DNA of 64,000 nucleotides from Cheilinus undulatus (Eukaryota; Chordata; Actinopteri; Labriformes; Labridae): positions 15,624,275 through 15,688,274 of the forward strand of contig NC_054881.1 of the NCBI RefSeq assembly GCF_018320785.1, in the 5' to 3' direction. This document shows positions 23,675 through 37,600 of the stretch, in pieces. Below the pieces are notes generated by a model that saw only the letters and a list, made by a program, of their open reading frames with translations, ran no database searches and was not told the DNA's origin. The position numbers and the translations under genes are program-made. The stretch's first letter is position 1, and each line of letters opens with the position of its first letter.

Positions 23675-24770
23675 TCTGAATGTATCCAAAGGAGTGACTA
23701 AAGAGTCCATCCTAGGGCCTTCTCGTCTAATGCGAAGTTTCACTGTTATGCAGATGACACTGTATTGTACAGCTCAGCATCCACCGCAGACCTAGCCCTC
23801 TCCTAGCTTCAACAAGCTTTTAATAATGTTCAGCAGAACTTTTATGGTTTTAAACTTGTTTTAAAAGCAGATGAAACAAAAGTAATGCTGTCATATGCTT
23901 AGTCCACACACCACAGAACCCCCCTCAGTTGTCACTTCTCAAGGTTCTCAGTTTGAGACTGTTTCAGGCTACAGATATCTTAGTATTTTGACTGATGAAT
24001 CATTGTCTCCTACTCTTACCAATCAGCAGATGGTTAAAAGCCTAAAACTGAAACTGGGTTTCTATTTCAGGATAAAATCCTGTCTCTCTTTTGAATCCGA
24101 AAAGAGACTGGTTGCTACAGCCTTTTTTGTCAGTGCTGGGCGATGGTGATGTTTTGTTCATAAAAGCCTCTTCTCAGAGCTTACATGCTCTGGACACTAT
24201 CATGGATCTCAGAGCTTCAATACTATCTTCAAAGCTCTCACCCATCAGTGTTTATTGTATGATCATGTTAGATGGTCTTCTCTGTCTATACGTGGACTAA
24301 AATGCTGGTGTTTTCTTATCTAAAAGGCTTTTCTTGGTCTTCTTTCTTCATATCTTCTGACCTACATCAGTCAGAGGAGCTCTGGAACCTACCATCTTCA
24401 TTGTCAGGATGTTTCAGTCAGAACTGAATTTGGAAGAAAGGCCTTTAATTTGCTGCTGCCTTTGGCTGGAATGAATTACAAAAGGACCTCCAATTAAATG
24501 ACTTTCTCTCACTGGACACTTTATAGAGGATGCTGGATGACTGTAGATGTTCTGCCTGATCTATGGGGGGTTTATGATTGTCATTCAATTTTGACAGAAA
24601 TTTTACACATTTATTTATTCTTTTTTAGTTTGCTTTTATGTATGGCTGCGCATTGTCTGAAACTTTGTCAACTGTAATGCTGCCTATCTTGGCCAGGGCA
24701 CTCTTGAAAAAGAGATTTTTAATCTCTACGAGGTTTTCCTGGTTAAAATTCGACAAAGAACAATACATTA
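23675..24770 (+). mobile_element. L2-type LINE fragment, truncated reverse transcriptase and 3' tail
   Basis: At about 23735-23785 the plus strand encodes CYADDTVLYSSAS, the catalytic YADD box of reverse transcriptase. Downstream frames give RYLSILTDESLSPTLTNQQM and HALDTIMDLRA-type remnants with frameshifts. The end (ACTCTTGAAAAAGAGATTTT then AATCTC and CCTGGTTAAA, to about 24770) is the typical tail of fish L2/Maui-like LINEs. It is 5'-truncated and dead, and same-strand transcription would oppose lman1 and cplx4. Confidence 0.8.
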
Positions 24771-25600
24771 ATTCATGACGCAAATAGATGAGTGATCCCA
24801 CTCAATGGCCCAATGTGTGTTTTCCAAATACCTTTAGGCTGTGATTCCCAAGGAGGGGTCTAAAGCAATGATGGAGAGGCTAGATAAAAGCAAATTGTGC
24901 CGTTTTACGCTGCTAGAAAAGAACAGAGTATTCTGAGAAAAAACTTCTAGGTAAACATTGAGCTTACAAATCACAGCAGCGGCACAACTACTAAAACCAA
25001 AACAAAGTTTGAGTTTTTCTGGAGGGACCCCCGGGGGGTTAAACTCAGATCATGATGAGAAGAAGTGTGGTGTATCTCATGTAAAAGAAGAGGCAGACTG
25101 CACAGTGTGACTTGTTTTCTCTCTTTATGTAAATTGTTCAGGCTGTGGATACGTCAGATTCTGACATGTTTTGACTCCATCCAAACAGACAAACTGCAAC
25201 AGCCGTCTGCTCTGACGTTTCATCAATAGTTCAGCTTCAGTTTATACAAAATTGCACATTTCAAAACACAGGTTTCTTTTTTAGTCAGTTTGATTTCATG
25301 AAATGAGACTGTGGCCGATTTCAAATTTGGAATACAAAATCTAAAGATCTGACCAACGGAAAATACTGCAAGGAACATTTTACATCATGTTGGAAATCCA
25401 GAGCAAAAAAGTCTCAGACCAGCATTCACACACAACAATTTTCAGACCAAATTAAAACTCTGCACAAAATTAAACAAATTTCTTCAACAAAAGCAAGTTT
25501 TTCAAGTACAATAACTTACAATCTGACAGGATCGATTCAAAAATAATTATCAAAATGAACATTCCCTCATTTACACACATCAAATCAGAAAATCATCTCA

Positions 25601-28600
25601 TCAAAAGAACTTCTTTGCAGCTGCTTCCTGTTGACTCCTGCAAGAGAAAAGACAATTACTGATCTGCTTCAACTCAAGCGGGAGTATGAACTGTTGAAAT
25701 ATTGTGATGTCTTACTTGTACATGATGTAGCAGAAGAAGAGGACTGACTGGACCACAATGAAGACTGCAAAGTGAACAGTGGATAAACAGGCAGGCATTG
25801 GAGGAAGCTCAGGACACTTTACGGCCTTCTCAGAAGGATTCTGAAGGTTAAAAGAAGAAAAAAGCAAATTTCAGACGTGGACCTTAGCCGTTTTGTAAAG
25901 AGTACTCTAGAGGGTGATCTGTACCTGAGAGTTACGCTGGACTAGGTGCTCCACATCCCTCTTCACAACATGCAGATGTTCCTTAATGTCGTTGAAGTGC
26001 TGGATGGTCTCGTATGATCCCAAACCGACCGCATTACCCTGCTGTTGAGCTGAACCGATCTGTTTCAGGGATTCATAGAAGGAGTTTCTGCAGCAATAAA
26101 GAGAGGACATGGTACAGAAACATGTTAGAACTGAGACTGGTTCCTCAAGGAACTAATGATATGTTTCCACCAGGCAGTATGGTTTGTTTTGGATCTTGTT
26201 CATCTTTCCAAAGCCACTGTCCTTCTAGCCTCGCTGGTAGTGATGGAAAGTCTGGATCGTTTTAGAGATTTGGATAATTCGGCTCAGCTCAGTAATTAGA
26301 ACTGGACTTTCTGCTCCCAAACAGCTTTTCATTTGGTACCAGTCTGGCTTTTATGTCTATTTAAAAACAACAAAAATGTCAAAAAGAAACCAGATCTCAA
26401 ACAGGATCCGGCCCCTGTCATTCAAATAAAAGGAGCTGGCTCTTAGAACCTGCTTGTTTGAATATGAGACGTCACTACAGCCTGTAACTTGTGATGAATT
26501 GTCATTTTGATCTAACCAGTACCCAGTTTATCTGTTCAATAGTACATAAAAAGCATGATTCAAATTAGGAAAAGCTGTTTGGCTCGGTACAAAACACGGC
26601 ATGTTTTGGGTTTGTGAAGATCCTTAAACCAATCAACAGACTGCAGTGAGCCTACTCTTTAGGGTTGGATAGGTATGCTTGGTACTGTAAAAGAAGGGTG
26701 CAAAAAAAGTAGAACAATATGGATCAGTTACTTTGGTAACTTTCCCAACTTTTGGCAATGGAAATACAAATAATTTCTTACTGAACTGAACCAGACAACA
26801 TGATGTAAATGCAGCTTTATTTGGTAAAATGGCTTTTCAATAAATGATTCCCTAAGCTATATAGGTTAAATGTTTACACCTCTCAATATGGTTCTTGTTT
26901 TTTAGTGATTTCATGTTGGGAAACATGATGTCCATGATGTCCAGTAAATATGTTCTTTGGTATATTTTATTAACAGTAATTCAAAATGTCCAAAATTAAT
27001 CTCTTAATCCCTATACGCCCGGGGCTATGTGTTCTCAAAGTTTGAAAAACAGAAAATTACCATCTGATAAAACAGGTCATGATTGCTAAATTAATCCCTT
27101 ATAAAAACATGTTCTTACAACAGATTATAAGTAGAAGAGGTTCAGAAAGAGACCACAGAGGAGCGCTCGTTGGAATTATTGAATCACAGAGTCTGGTCAT
27201 GAAGAGACAGACAAAACAAAAAAAACAGTGATGCACAGTACAATAAAGCACATTCATCCTCTCTATGTTGCAACTGCATACATGGAAGTTACAAATTTCA
27301 GTTTAAACCATGTTAAAAAGACACTATTTGTTCATTATTGCCGTTTCTTATTATTAACAAAAAACAAACACTGTGTCTGCAAAAGGCTAACGTCAGTCAT
27401 TATCAGGCGCCAATTTAGCTCATTGGGTAGAGCAGGCGCCAATTTACAGAGGCCATAGTCCTCAAAGCACTGGTCTGGTCCTGGCCACGTTTGGTGCATT
27501 CCTCCCCCCAGTCACTCTCCCCATACTTCCTGTCTCTCTATCCTATCCAAATAAAGGCAAAAAAGCCCCCCCCCCCACCCCAAAAAAACCCCCCCAAAAA
27601 AACAGTCAATTTCTGTGAGGGCAGTTTATTGCCCTAGTTTAAACATATTGAGCAGATGGGTGCACTGGTAGATATACAACCTTTTTTCTGACTTTGTGTT
27701 AAGGAAAAGAATTATCATTTGAACACAAAAAAACAAGAAAAAAACCAACTTATATTTGATTGAAGAACAGCTCAAGGACATTGTACAACATGTTGTAACT
27801 GGGACATTTCATTGTTTTGAAAATTAAATGCAAATCTCTAATTAGATGCAAGCATCTTGCTTAAAAAAGCTGGCACAGGATCATGCTTATCATTGTTTTG
27901 TTGTTAGCTGGTATTAACCAGAAAGAATTGATACAGAAAACAGAGGTCCAGTGATGACGTCAATATTTTTGGTCTTACATTTTAATTTTTGATTTATGCC
28001 AAAAATAAAGCAACACATGCCTTCACATAAATGTGCAGCCTTAGACAGCACTCAGATAGCTTAGCACAGCATAATAACTGGAAACCAAGCGTCAACCTTG
28101 GATGTAGAAAAGTAAAGCCAGAGAACACCAATTAAGTCTCATATTAAATGCCAGTTGTAGAAGACAGAAGCATGGCTCAAGATGGTTTTGTTCTCAACAG
28201 TTTATCTCTAACTTAGTAGCATAGTAAGACTGATTTGACTGACTGATGGGCCTGCTGCAGCTGTTTGTCAGGATGCTATTTGCCTTCACCTCTTTGCCTG
28301 TTTCATGGTTGAGCTGAAGTCACATTAGGATCAGTGTTAATTTTGTCGCCCATAACTATGACTAAAAATGTTTGACTACTTTTTCTCCACAGGGAAACAA
28401 ACCTGTGATGACAAAAAACTCTGACAAAAAGTTGGATGGTTTTCATCAAGGAGACTAAACTGTAATTTAGTTTGTGTAGGACATTTAAAATCCATGATAT
28501 GAGAGAGAGCACAAGCTGTTAGGTAGGTGAATCTGTAGTTCTTCTGTCTCTCTGTGATTTGTGACCGTTCATCTCTGACAGCCACTCTCAAGGGATGTTT

Positions 28601-31600
28601 ATTTGAGATGCTGTATATGTCAGAAAGGGATGGCCATAATTTGCCGGTACAACGTATTAACAGTTTTAGATTTTTTTTTTCAACTTTAATCACAAACAAA
28701 GTCTGTCAGTTTCATTCATTAGGTAACCACTTTGCAAACATTACAGAGTAAGCAATATTTAATAAATAAAACAGAAAAGAAGTCAGGGGTCTAATCTGGG
28801 ATTAAATTGTGTGTAGGCACGTCTCAGAAGTAGATACATGAACAGTGACTCACTTTAGTTTTGTTGGCTATAGCTAGGTCTAACATAGCCAGGCTAGTTT
28901 TGTATTAATATTACTACATAAGCAGACATAGCTAGGTTAGCTTAAGAAATGTGAGCTTTAGCAAATATAGCTACAGCTAGCGTAACTGCACAGATAATGT
29001 AGATACATTGCTTACGTAGCTGCTTTGTGAGCTAAGCTTTAGCTATGTTAGCTACGTAGCTGTGTTAGCTACATAGCTTGTGCAGCTAACAGAGCTATGC
29101 TTGCTGCGTTATACTGTTTTCATGGAAGACTAGCCTTTTGACTCGACAAAAAACATTCTGTAATCAGGTTTTGCAGGTCAGGCTTTTAACATTTTAACTT
29201 TGAGTATGCTGTTACCTTGACCTAAACGGAAATTTAATCCAAGTATATTTCTAAAGTTTTAGCGTGCATTTCTCTCCCTCCTATACGGCGTCTCACATTT
29301 ACGTTCTGTGAGAGTGGCCATCAGAGATGGACGGTCTGCAGCCTGAATGTTTGGCACATTCAGGCAAAAAGAATAAAGAGTTGACTCCAAGTAGATAACT
29401 AAAACATAAGGACTTCTCATAGACTTAAGCTGGACTAAAATGTTTTTGAGGCTTTGTCGTAAAAATGTACAGTAAGGGGACCAACATGGGTTAATTTTGC
29501 AGAAATCAAACATCACATGCTCTTACTGAGACGTTCATGTTTTGTAAAGTTGATACCGGAAACATGGGAAAACTACTCACCGGTCTATGCTCAAAAGGTG
29601 AAAATCCTACAAATATTTCTACATCTATCCATTCAGTATGCTATGTTTATGTGTGGCATCTGTTAAAAAAGCAGCATAAAAAGGACAATGTTGTTTAATT
29701 GGGGGTTTTACTCCAGTTGGGTGTGGGTGTTGACTTCCTGGAGTTGTGTTGTCTTTGTAAGGTTGCTGAGCAACCACTGAAGACAACAACCTGAGTATGC
29801 TTTCAGTTGTGAAGAGCAAATTTAAAGTGAGGAACTTTAAAGACACAAACTAATCATGCCAGTAGGGTGTACAAACACTGTCATGTTTCTCTTTGATTAT
29901 TTGTTACTATAGATGTCCTTTCAGACTCACAGGCGGGGCCAAAAAGTCATTTCAGAACCTGTGCTGCAGACCCATTCAGACTGAGCCTAATGTTTCATCC
30001 AGCTTCAAATTTCTATACATCATGGTCTGCACAAAACACAAACAAATCCAAAATCCGTTCTGTCATGTTTCTTTAATGTTAAGAGAAAAATCTAAGCTGC
30101 AAATCTGTGTCTCGCCTTTCATTTTCATCAGTAAACGAAGTGAAAAATTACAGTTTCCAGCATTCTCAGAAGAGAATGAAGATGTCTAAGCCGGGATCAT
30201 ATTTCTCGACAAAATGAAATTTCTTAAAGTTGATTACTCACAGGGAGAAAGCAATAAGTTTCCCTTATCATCTTAAACACATCTAAGACGATTATAAAGA
30301 AAAAAGTGAGCGAACAAATGAAAGGAACTGTGGTTGTGTAAGTAGGAAGGCCCCGAGGGGGGATTGTGACAAGAAATCAATTGGGAGGAGCGGCATGTTT
30401 TTGCTTGTGTATGACAGATGTATTTAAAGACTTCTAATCTGATAAGGACAAAACGCTGCTAAGATGTGGCCTTTTCTTGCTTGGCCACATGGCTGCGGAC
30501 AGAAAAGACGGACAGGGATGACATATAAACAAAATCTAATTTGTTCACAGAGGGGAAAAAAATCTCCCTTGAGAAAGTAAGTGAGCATTTATTAAAGCCT
30601 ACATCTAATCTTCATCTGCTACAAGTGACCCATTTATGAGGTGAAAGCCCTCCTTGGACATCTAGAGAGTCTGAGATGAGGTCCTATCATAAAGTGTGTG
30701 TTTAAAAAGGCGGGTCAGGATAAACTGAGAGCTTAATCTACACGCTAATGCAGATCAGTCGCTCATATTAGCACATTAGAGGGAGCAGCTGCAGCCTTTT
30801 CACTACGTCTCGCCTTATTTACAGTCAATCAGATTACTCCACTGAACCACCTTTCCTTTAAGTTTTCACCCCGACAGTCTGCTGTCTTAAAACTCAATCT
30901 TTAGTCTTTTCCTGCCATCTTTACTGAAGAATTAAGAGTCATGTTCTGGGTCAACAATATAATGAAAATTCATGTATGCAAAGTCATTTGAGGATGAATG
31001 TCCGGCTGGATTTAGGGCATTAAAACAGCTTGGTTCTTTATGATACTCTACTAAGACTGAAAGATTAATGTTGTATAAAATAAAACCTTTAACATCTTGT
31101 GATTCTGATTAATTCTTAATGCCTACAAAATTAAGACAACAATAAAGCTGCAGAGACAGGCACAGGGAGGGAATTTATAATTAGTAAAGATATAAAAACA
31201 CAACTTCTAAGTTTTTGCAGCTGAATTTTTAAACAAAATTAGGGAAATTAAATAACTTCTGGGATAATTAGCATCTTAACACACAAGTTCAACTTGTAGG
31301 ACAGCACAAATTAATAATTGTTAAAAATCAGAGAAATACATAAAGATTAAATCCCCTCATAAAGCTAAAGGAAGGTCAGGTTTTAGAGAGGACATTTCAT
31401 ACTTAAATCTGTTGCGTGCTCTCAGTGACTAAGCTCAAAAGCACCTTAGGCTAGTAATACAAAAGCACAAATATGTTATTGACAAGCTGTAAACATGACA
31501 AAATTACATTTCATTCACCTAATCAGGCTTACTTACTGTAAGAACAAAAAATCAAAGAGTCATTTGATTCTTTGCCAAGAAGGCACAGCATCATGAAATC

Positions 31601-34600
31601 TCTTAAGCTGTAATATCTTAGCAGAAAAACGCGAGCAGGAGGGCATTTTTATAATTAAAGATGAAGATTATAGCAGGATCTTTCTATACCTCACATGTCT
31701 GAAAATGTCATGAAGCTAAAAGCTACACCATGTTTATACACATGGACGTATTTGGAGTCTTTTGCTCAGGTTTTTACATTCTTATCCATACATGTGTGCA
31801 GAGAGAAGATACAAAAACATAGTTACAAGGACAAACAGCTATCATTGCAGCATTATGAGGTCAGTGTGTAGTGCTAAATTATACATTAAAATACTACAAG
31901 CACTGTTACATTATGCTGTTACAATGTTTGAATATACAATAGACCAAGGTTGTCAAAAACTGATAACTTCTTGATCAATTAAAATGATGAATTCCCCATT
32001 ATTTTAATGACCGATAGCATTGAAAAAAACCAAAGCACACAAAAAATGTCAGCTATTTCATAAGACAGATGTGTTCAAGAGGAAGAATCCATCACAAACT
32101 GCAAACCAATGCTACACAGTATTGGTCGGAAGGGTCGCCAGTGTACTAGTGCAATTAAGACAGCATGCAGGTGCTTGCTTTTTAACAGCCTTTTAAAACT
32201 GGGTGCATGTTGGTTGTGTGACTGCTGTGGTGCATTTCAGCTCTGGCTTGCACCATCACAGCTTTCATACCAGGTTTGTGTTTGCAGCATCTCTGTGCTG
32301 TCACAGTTCTGTCTTTCTTGAAAAGTTTTACCTCAAATTTCCTTTTAAGGAACTTGATTCACTGTATAACTGCCTGGAAAATGTCAAAATAAAAGCATTC
32401 TGTACAAACAAGGCACGTTTCTCCACAGAAATGTCAAACCAGATTTTTACCTTGAAAGCAAACTAGAAGTGTAACCTCCCTGTGGCATATTCTACCGATG
32501 TGGATAAACACATCAGCTAAAACAAGGTAAATATGGCTCCTTTTTCATCACATTACTGTTTATTTTGGCTGTTTGATGCACGTGGATGCTGGCCAAAATA
32601 GATGCGCCACCTATTCTCACGATTCTCTGCAAGTGAATTGTGTATATCACCCACTTGAAATGTGGCACTCTCACTTGCAGTCTTGTTAACATGCATGCCA
32701 AATAAACATCAAACCATCACACAGCCAATACTCAGCCTCCACACATCCAAACTAAAACAGTCACAAGACCTATCAAAAATTTCTGAACATTTTTAGCCAC
32801 TCCAAAGTACTCAGTGGAAAATTCTGCATCAAGACCTTAGATGAAACACCAGCTGAGCAAAGAAACAGGACAAAAAATACATTTACAAAGTGCATTATTA
32901 TAGACGCCTGGGAGGACATATTTAACTCAGTTTCCCATAATGGTATTTTAATGTTAGTTGTGTTCTAGAGCAGTGGTTTCCAACCTTATTTATTCTCTGG
33001 AGACCCCCCCCCCCTTTTCTTCCATCCTAGTAAATGGACCTGGAACCAATGTTGTAAGGATCTTGGGAAATAAATACACTATCAGGAAGAAACAGCTTTG
33101 CAATCCTAAATCAGCAAGATAAAACTATCAAGATCTTGAGGAAACAACCAAAATGTACTTGTTATCACAAGGAAATAATCAACTAAAATCTGTGGATGTT
33201 TGTCCACACATACGTGACCCCTGAAAGAAGCATCCTGGCCCACTTTTGGGTCCCATCCCACCAGTTGAAAACCACCATTATAAGGAATTATCAAACTTCT
33301 GTTATTTTGGGGATGATTCCTAAATAGTATTTAAATAATATGATGTTCTCAAGAATCATATCTAAGTTTAAAATTCTGGTATCATGGTGACCTAAAATTG
33401 ATTGCAGGACTTCCTCAAGAGAAGTGGTTTAACCCCTGTCCATAGGGCACCTACTTTAAGTCGAAGATTAATGTTTATTAGTTACTCATTAACAACCTTT
33501 GTAGGTCTGCAACCTACAAAGGTTTTATGCAGATATGATTGGTTAGTGAAAAAAGGCTTATACCTAATTTGTGTTGCTGTCTCTTTAGCAGCTGAGCTTC
33601 ACATTCACAACCTCTACATATGTTTTCTTCCAATTCACCCCTGAGCTGCTGTGGTAAAAAGCTGACTGTGCCGACATTTCTGAAACATCATCCCTCCATT
33701 CATCAGCTCTGAATTATGTAAGTGCTAAACTCCTGGAGTGTAATTAATCTCTTTAAATTGTCACAGCAGCCACAACAAATGAGTAAACTGGTTTTAGAGT
33801 TAAAATAAAGCCACAGTGACGATGATCTCATTCACTGCTGTGGCTCTTAGCGTGCGTACTTGTGTGGGATGTGCATGTGTCAGTGGAGGTCGCTGTCACT
33901 GCAGATGGATTATCTGCTGGCAGATACCTGTGACGTTGAGGCCGCTGCATCCTGAGATTAAATATGATTTGAGGGATTTAGGCTTGAGGATTTCCCTTGT
34001 TTTTCTGGAGTATCAGGGTGTCTCCTCGTGTTTGTGTCCAAAAACAGCTAGTTCTTAAGACTGACAACAACGATGACACTGTTTTTACTTACCTCAAATC
34101 ATTCAGGTTTTTGAGAATCTCCTGCTGGGACATGACGACGGAGCTTAACTGTTGTTGACTGGCAGCATCGAGCTGAAAGAGGAGTACAGCACATGGTCTA
34201 AAGGTTAGACGCTGATAAAAACAGTAATAAAAAGGTTTATAGTTTTAATTACCTGAGATAACTTAAACAGGTGTACACATTTACAAGTGCTTTACTGAGT
34301 TAAAAACAAAAAGAATATTTACAGCACACAAAAAATTTGACATTTCTATTATTTATCATGTAGTTAATTTAAAAAAATTTTAAAAGTAAAGAAATTAAAA
34401 GGGTTAGTTAAACAATAAGAGAAGAAATGAAAGTGAAACTAAAATGAAAGACTGGGTTTTGCTCTTGTTTTGTAATATTCTGATATAATTTATTCAATAA
34501 ATGAACAAGAAATAAACCAATTTTTTTTTTAATCAAAGCCAGCCTCTATAAATCATAAATATCAGGGACATTTTCATCTTGTATCATGCTTAGGGTAGCT

Positions 34601-37600
34601 TTTCAAAAAAATAAGTCTTTCTGAGGTTGGAAATATTATAAACATGCAGAAATGTGAGCTTTTTTACTTGACAATAGAGGGTTAAGGGGTCTTAGAAGGC
34701 AAGGCATGACATAAAAAGTGATACTACAGAAATCCAAGATGGCAGACAAAGCAAGAGTCTGTTGCTAGCTTTTGCATTACTGCTATGTGCTTCTGGGTGT
34801 GTTCAAAGTGTTGAGGAAAGAGTGCTATAGCACATACCAGTCAGCAGAAAAGAGTATGAATCAGCTTCATTATATGCTCGAAAACTGCACTGTCACACAC
34901 AGGTCACATGATAAACATCCCCACCCTGTGCTGCTGGCATTTATTGAGTATTTCCTGCTGCTATCTACCATGAGCTTCTTGCAAAATGTTTCCTAGAAAA
35001 ATAGCATGAAAGTTTGGGTTAACTCACAGCGTGGGATCATGTGGGGGAATCTTTAGAGGTTTTGCACACCATGAAATGATAACATAATATATGTACGTCC
35101 ATCCATCCATCCATCCATCCATCCATCCATCTATCTTCTTCAATTTATCCAGGCCCAAGTCACAGTTGCAGCAGGTTTAGCAAGTCAACCCAGACATCCC
35201 TCTCCCCAGTGACATTTTACCACTGTTCCTGCTGGATTCCGAAGCGTGCTCAGACCGGATGAGATACATAATCCCTCAAGCGAAACCTTGATCTAACCCA
35301 GGGTCTCCTCCAAGTAGGACGCATCCTAAAGACCTCCACAAGGAGACGTCCAGGAGGGATCCTAATCAGATGCCCGAACTACCTCAACAGGCTCCTTTTG
35401 ACGCAAAGGAAAAGCAGCTCCATTTTCAAATCCCATCCTGAGGTCTGAGCTTGTTGCCCTATCCCTAAGGCTGAGCCAAATCACCCTCCTGATGAATCTC
35501 ATCTTGACCACCTGAATGAATCTTATCCTTTCAGTAACTACCAAAAGTTCATGACCACAGGTGAGGGCTGGAATGAAGACTGACTGGTAAAATGAGAGCT
35601 TTTCCTTTTGGCTTAGCTCCCTCTTCACCACAACGGTTCGGTAGAACGCCTGCAGCAATCCATGCTACACCAATCCGTCCGTCAATCTCATGGTCTATTC
35701 TACCCTCACTCGTGAACAAGACACCAAGATACTTGAAATCCTTCACTTGAGGCACAGACTCATTCCCCACCCCGGGAGTGTTCCATCATGTGCTTAAGTT
35801 TTAGGTATGTAGGGTGCTAAAGAGTCATCACAGGGCCACAACCCCTGGTGGGGTCTAGAGTCAAGCTTGACTGCATCTATTTTGTCTGGGCCTTCTCACC
35901 CCTGGTAATACACCTGAAGACCACTGGTGGTTTTTTGGCCTTTGGGACATCCACAGCACAACCAAGGGAATGAAACACGGTACCCTAGGCTGCCACATCC
36001 ATCCCCTTACGCCACCCTAAAGGTGTGGCCTTTGCTATTTTTCAATGGAGTTTCCATGCCCCTGATACTCTCCAAGGACATCCAGAGCAAGGCCAGGGTT
36101 GTGTCAGTCCTCCTTCCTGCCCAGCTGGTGCCCTCAGGTGGCATAATTGTTACACTGATGGCCCAAACATACATCAAAGTTCTGCACAGTATTGTATGTA
36201 AAATGAATGGAAAACAACCTGAAAACATACAAAAAGACTCCCGGCCCTGGCTTATGTTAACATAGAAGCATAAAAACTTATTTTTCTTGCTTATGGTGAT
36301 GTTAGTAAGGAAGTGTTAGATTGGCTGTTAGATTAGCTGTTTGATGGAAGCTAATAGTTCATAAAATATATATTTTTAAAACTCCAAATATAGCCCAATT
36401 TCCCTTCATAGTTTCCCTACCTGTTTTATTGTCAGATTCTAATAAATTGGAAGACAGTAAAGGCAATAATTTAACAGTTTCTTGCATTGATGCACACCTG
36501 TCCTGTCTCAGCGTTCGTCACTCTCTTGGCAACCTCATCAGTAATGACAGAAACGTATCGGCGCTGCTCGTCAAGGATCATAGCGAGTTGTCGATGCAGC
36601 TGTTTGATCTCCAGATGGATCTGGTTCTGGCCTTCAAACACCTGACGGATCTCTCTGTCGTTCACGCTCTCGTACAAGTCCTCAACTGAAGGAAACACAA
36701 ACATGAGAGAAGGAAAACATTCAAATTTTAAAAAAAACTTTGATCCCAAAATGTAAAAATACTTGTTCCTCTTAAAGTCTTTGTTTCAGAACTATTTCAC
36801 TTAGCTGGTTGAAACTACAAAATAGACAACAGAGAGTAGACATGAAAAAAATCATTGCAGTTAATGACTATTTTTCCCTGTTACACACTCTAAAATAATG
36901 AGTTACGGCCTGCAGTTTTAGAAAACTCACTTGGCTCTCCCTGGACGTCTGGGTGCTCTTTCTGAAACTCCTCTTTCTTTTTGTCCAGCTCTTGCTGGAA
37001 GTTCTGAAATTCCTCCTGGTACTTGTCCTTCTCTTCTTTAGGAATCTCAGATTCAGGTGGGGGCTTCAATGGGAAAGACCGAAAAAAGAAAACCCTCTGA
37101 GCTCAATAGAAGCTCTGCTCTGGCTACATTGTGCACATGCATGTGTGGACACACAGAGAAGTGAACAGCACACACATGACTGAGGTAGTGTTTGTGATAA
37201 ATGTAGTTACCGGTTGCTGGCCGGGTTCTGAGAGTCTGAATAACAAGAAGGACAAAACGTCATGGTCATCTGATGGAGGAGGGAAAGTCTCAATTAGAAA
37301 AAACATCACTAAAAATCAAAAAAATTAAGGAAAATAATTATTTCATTATCAGCATGAGAAATGACACAAAGCAACACATTAGAAGCAGGAAAACAGGAGT
37401 TAATGCCAAATGCTCACTGTGTCAGTGGCACCAAGGCTTAAGTGTTGATTGGCTAGTGAGCAAAAGCAAGAGGGAAGACTCACTTTGCAGTGGAGCCAAA
37501 GCAGTGCACTTTTTAATAATAAACTTTATTATTAGTAAAATAAAACATCATAAACTACTCATGTTTTTGATACACGAAAACTCAAAGAAATCACCATCAA

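Larger units (their letters stand above)
21613..25600. other. Intergenic region between cplx4 and lman1
   Basis: It contains the cplx4 upstream region (to about 22260), a degenerate tandem repeat (22425-22700), a MITE (23365-23668) and an L2-type LINE fragment (23675-24770). The part beside the lman1 stop (about 25000-25600) is presumably its 3' UTR, but I found no clear poly(A) signal there. No other gene is seen. Confidence 0.6.

Noticed and set aside
27405-27480. Possible tRNA gene (A box TAGCTCATTGGGTAGAGC)
   Set aside because: No complementary acceptor stem and a typical SINE body and tail follow.
33816-34058. Plus-strand cysteine-rich 80-residue open frame near lman1 exon 10
   Set aside because: Intronic, no splice or domain support, and antisense to lman1.
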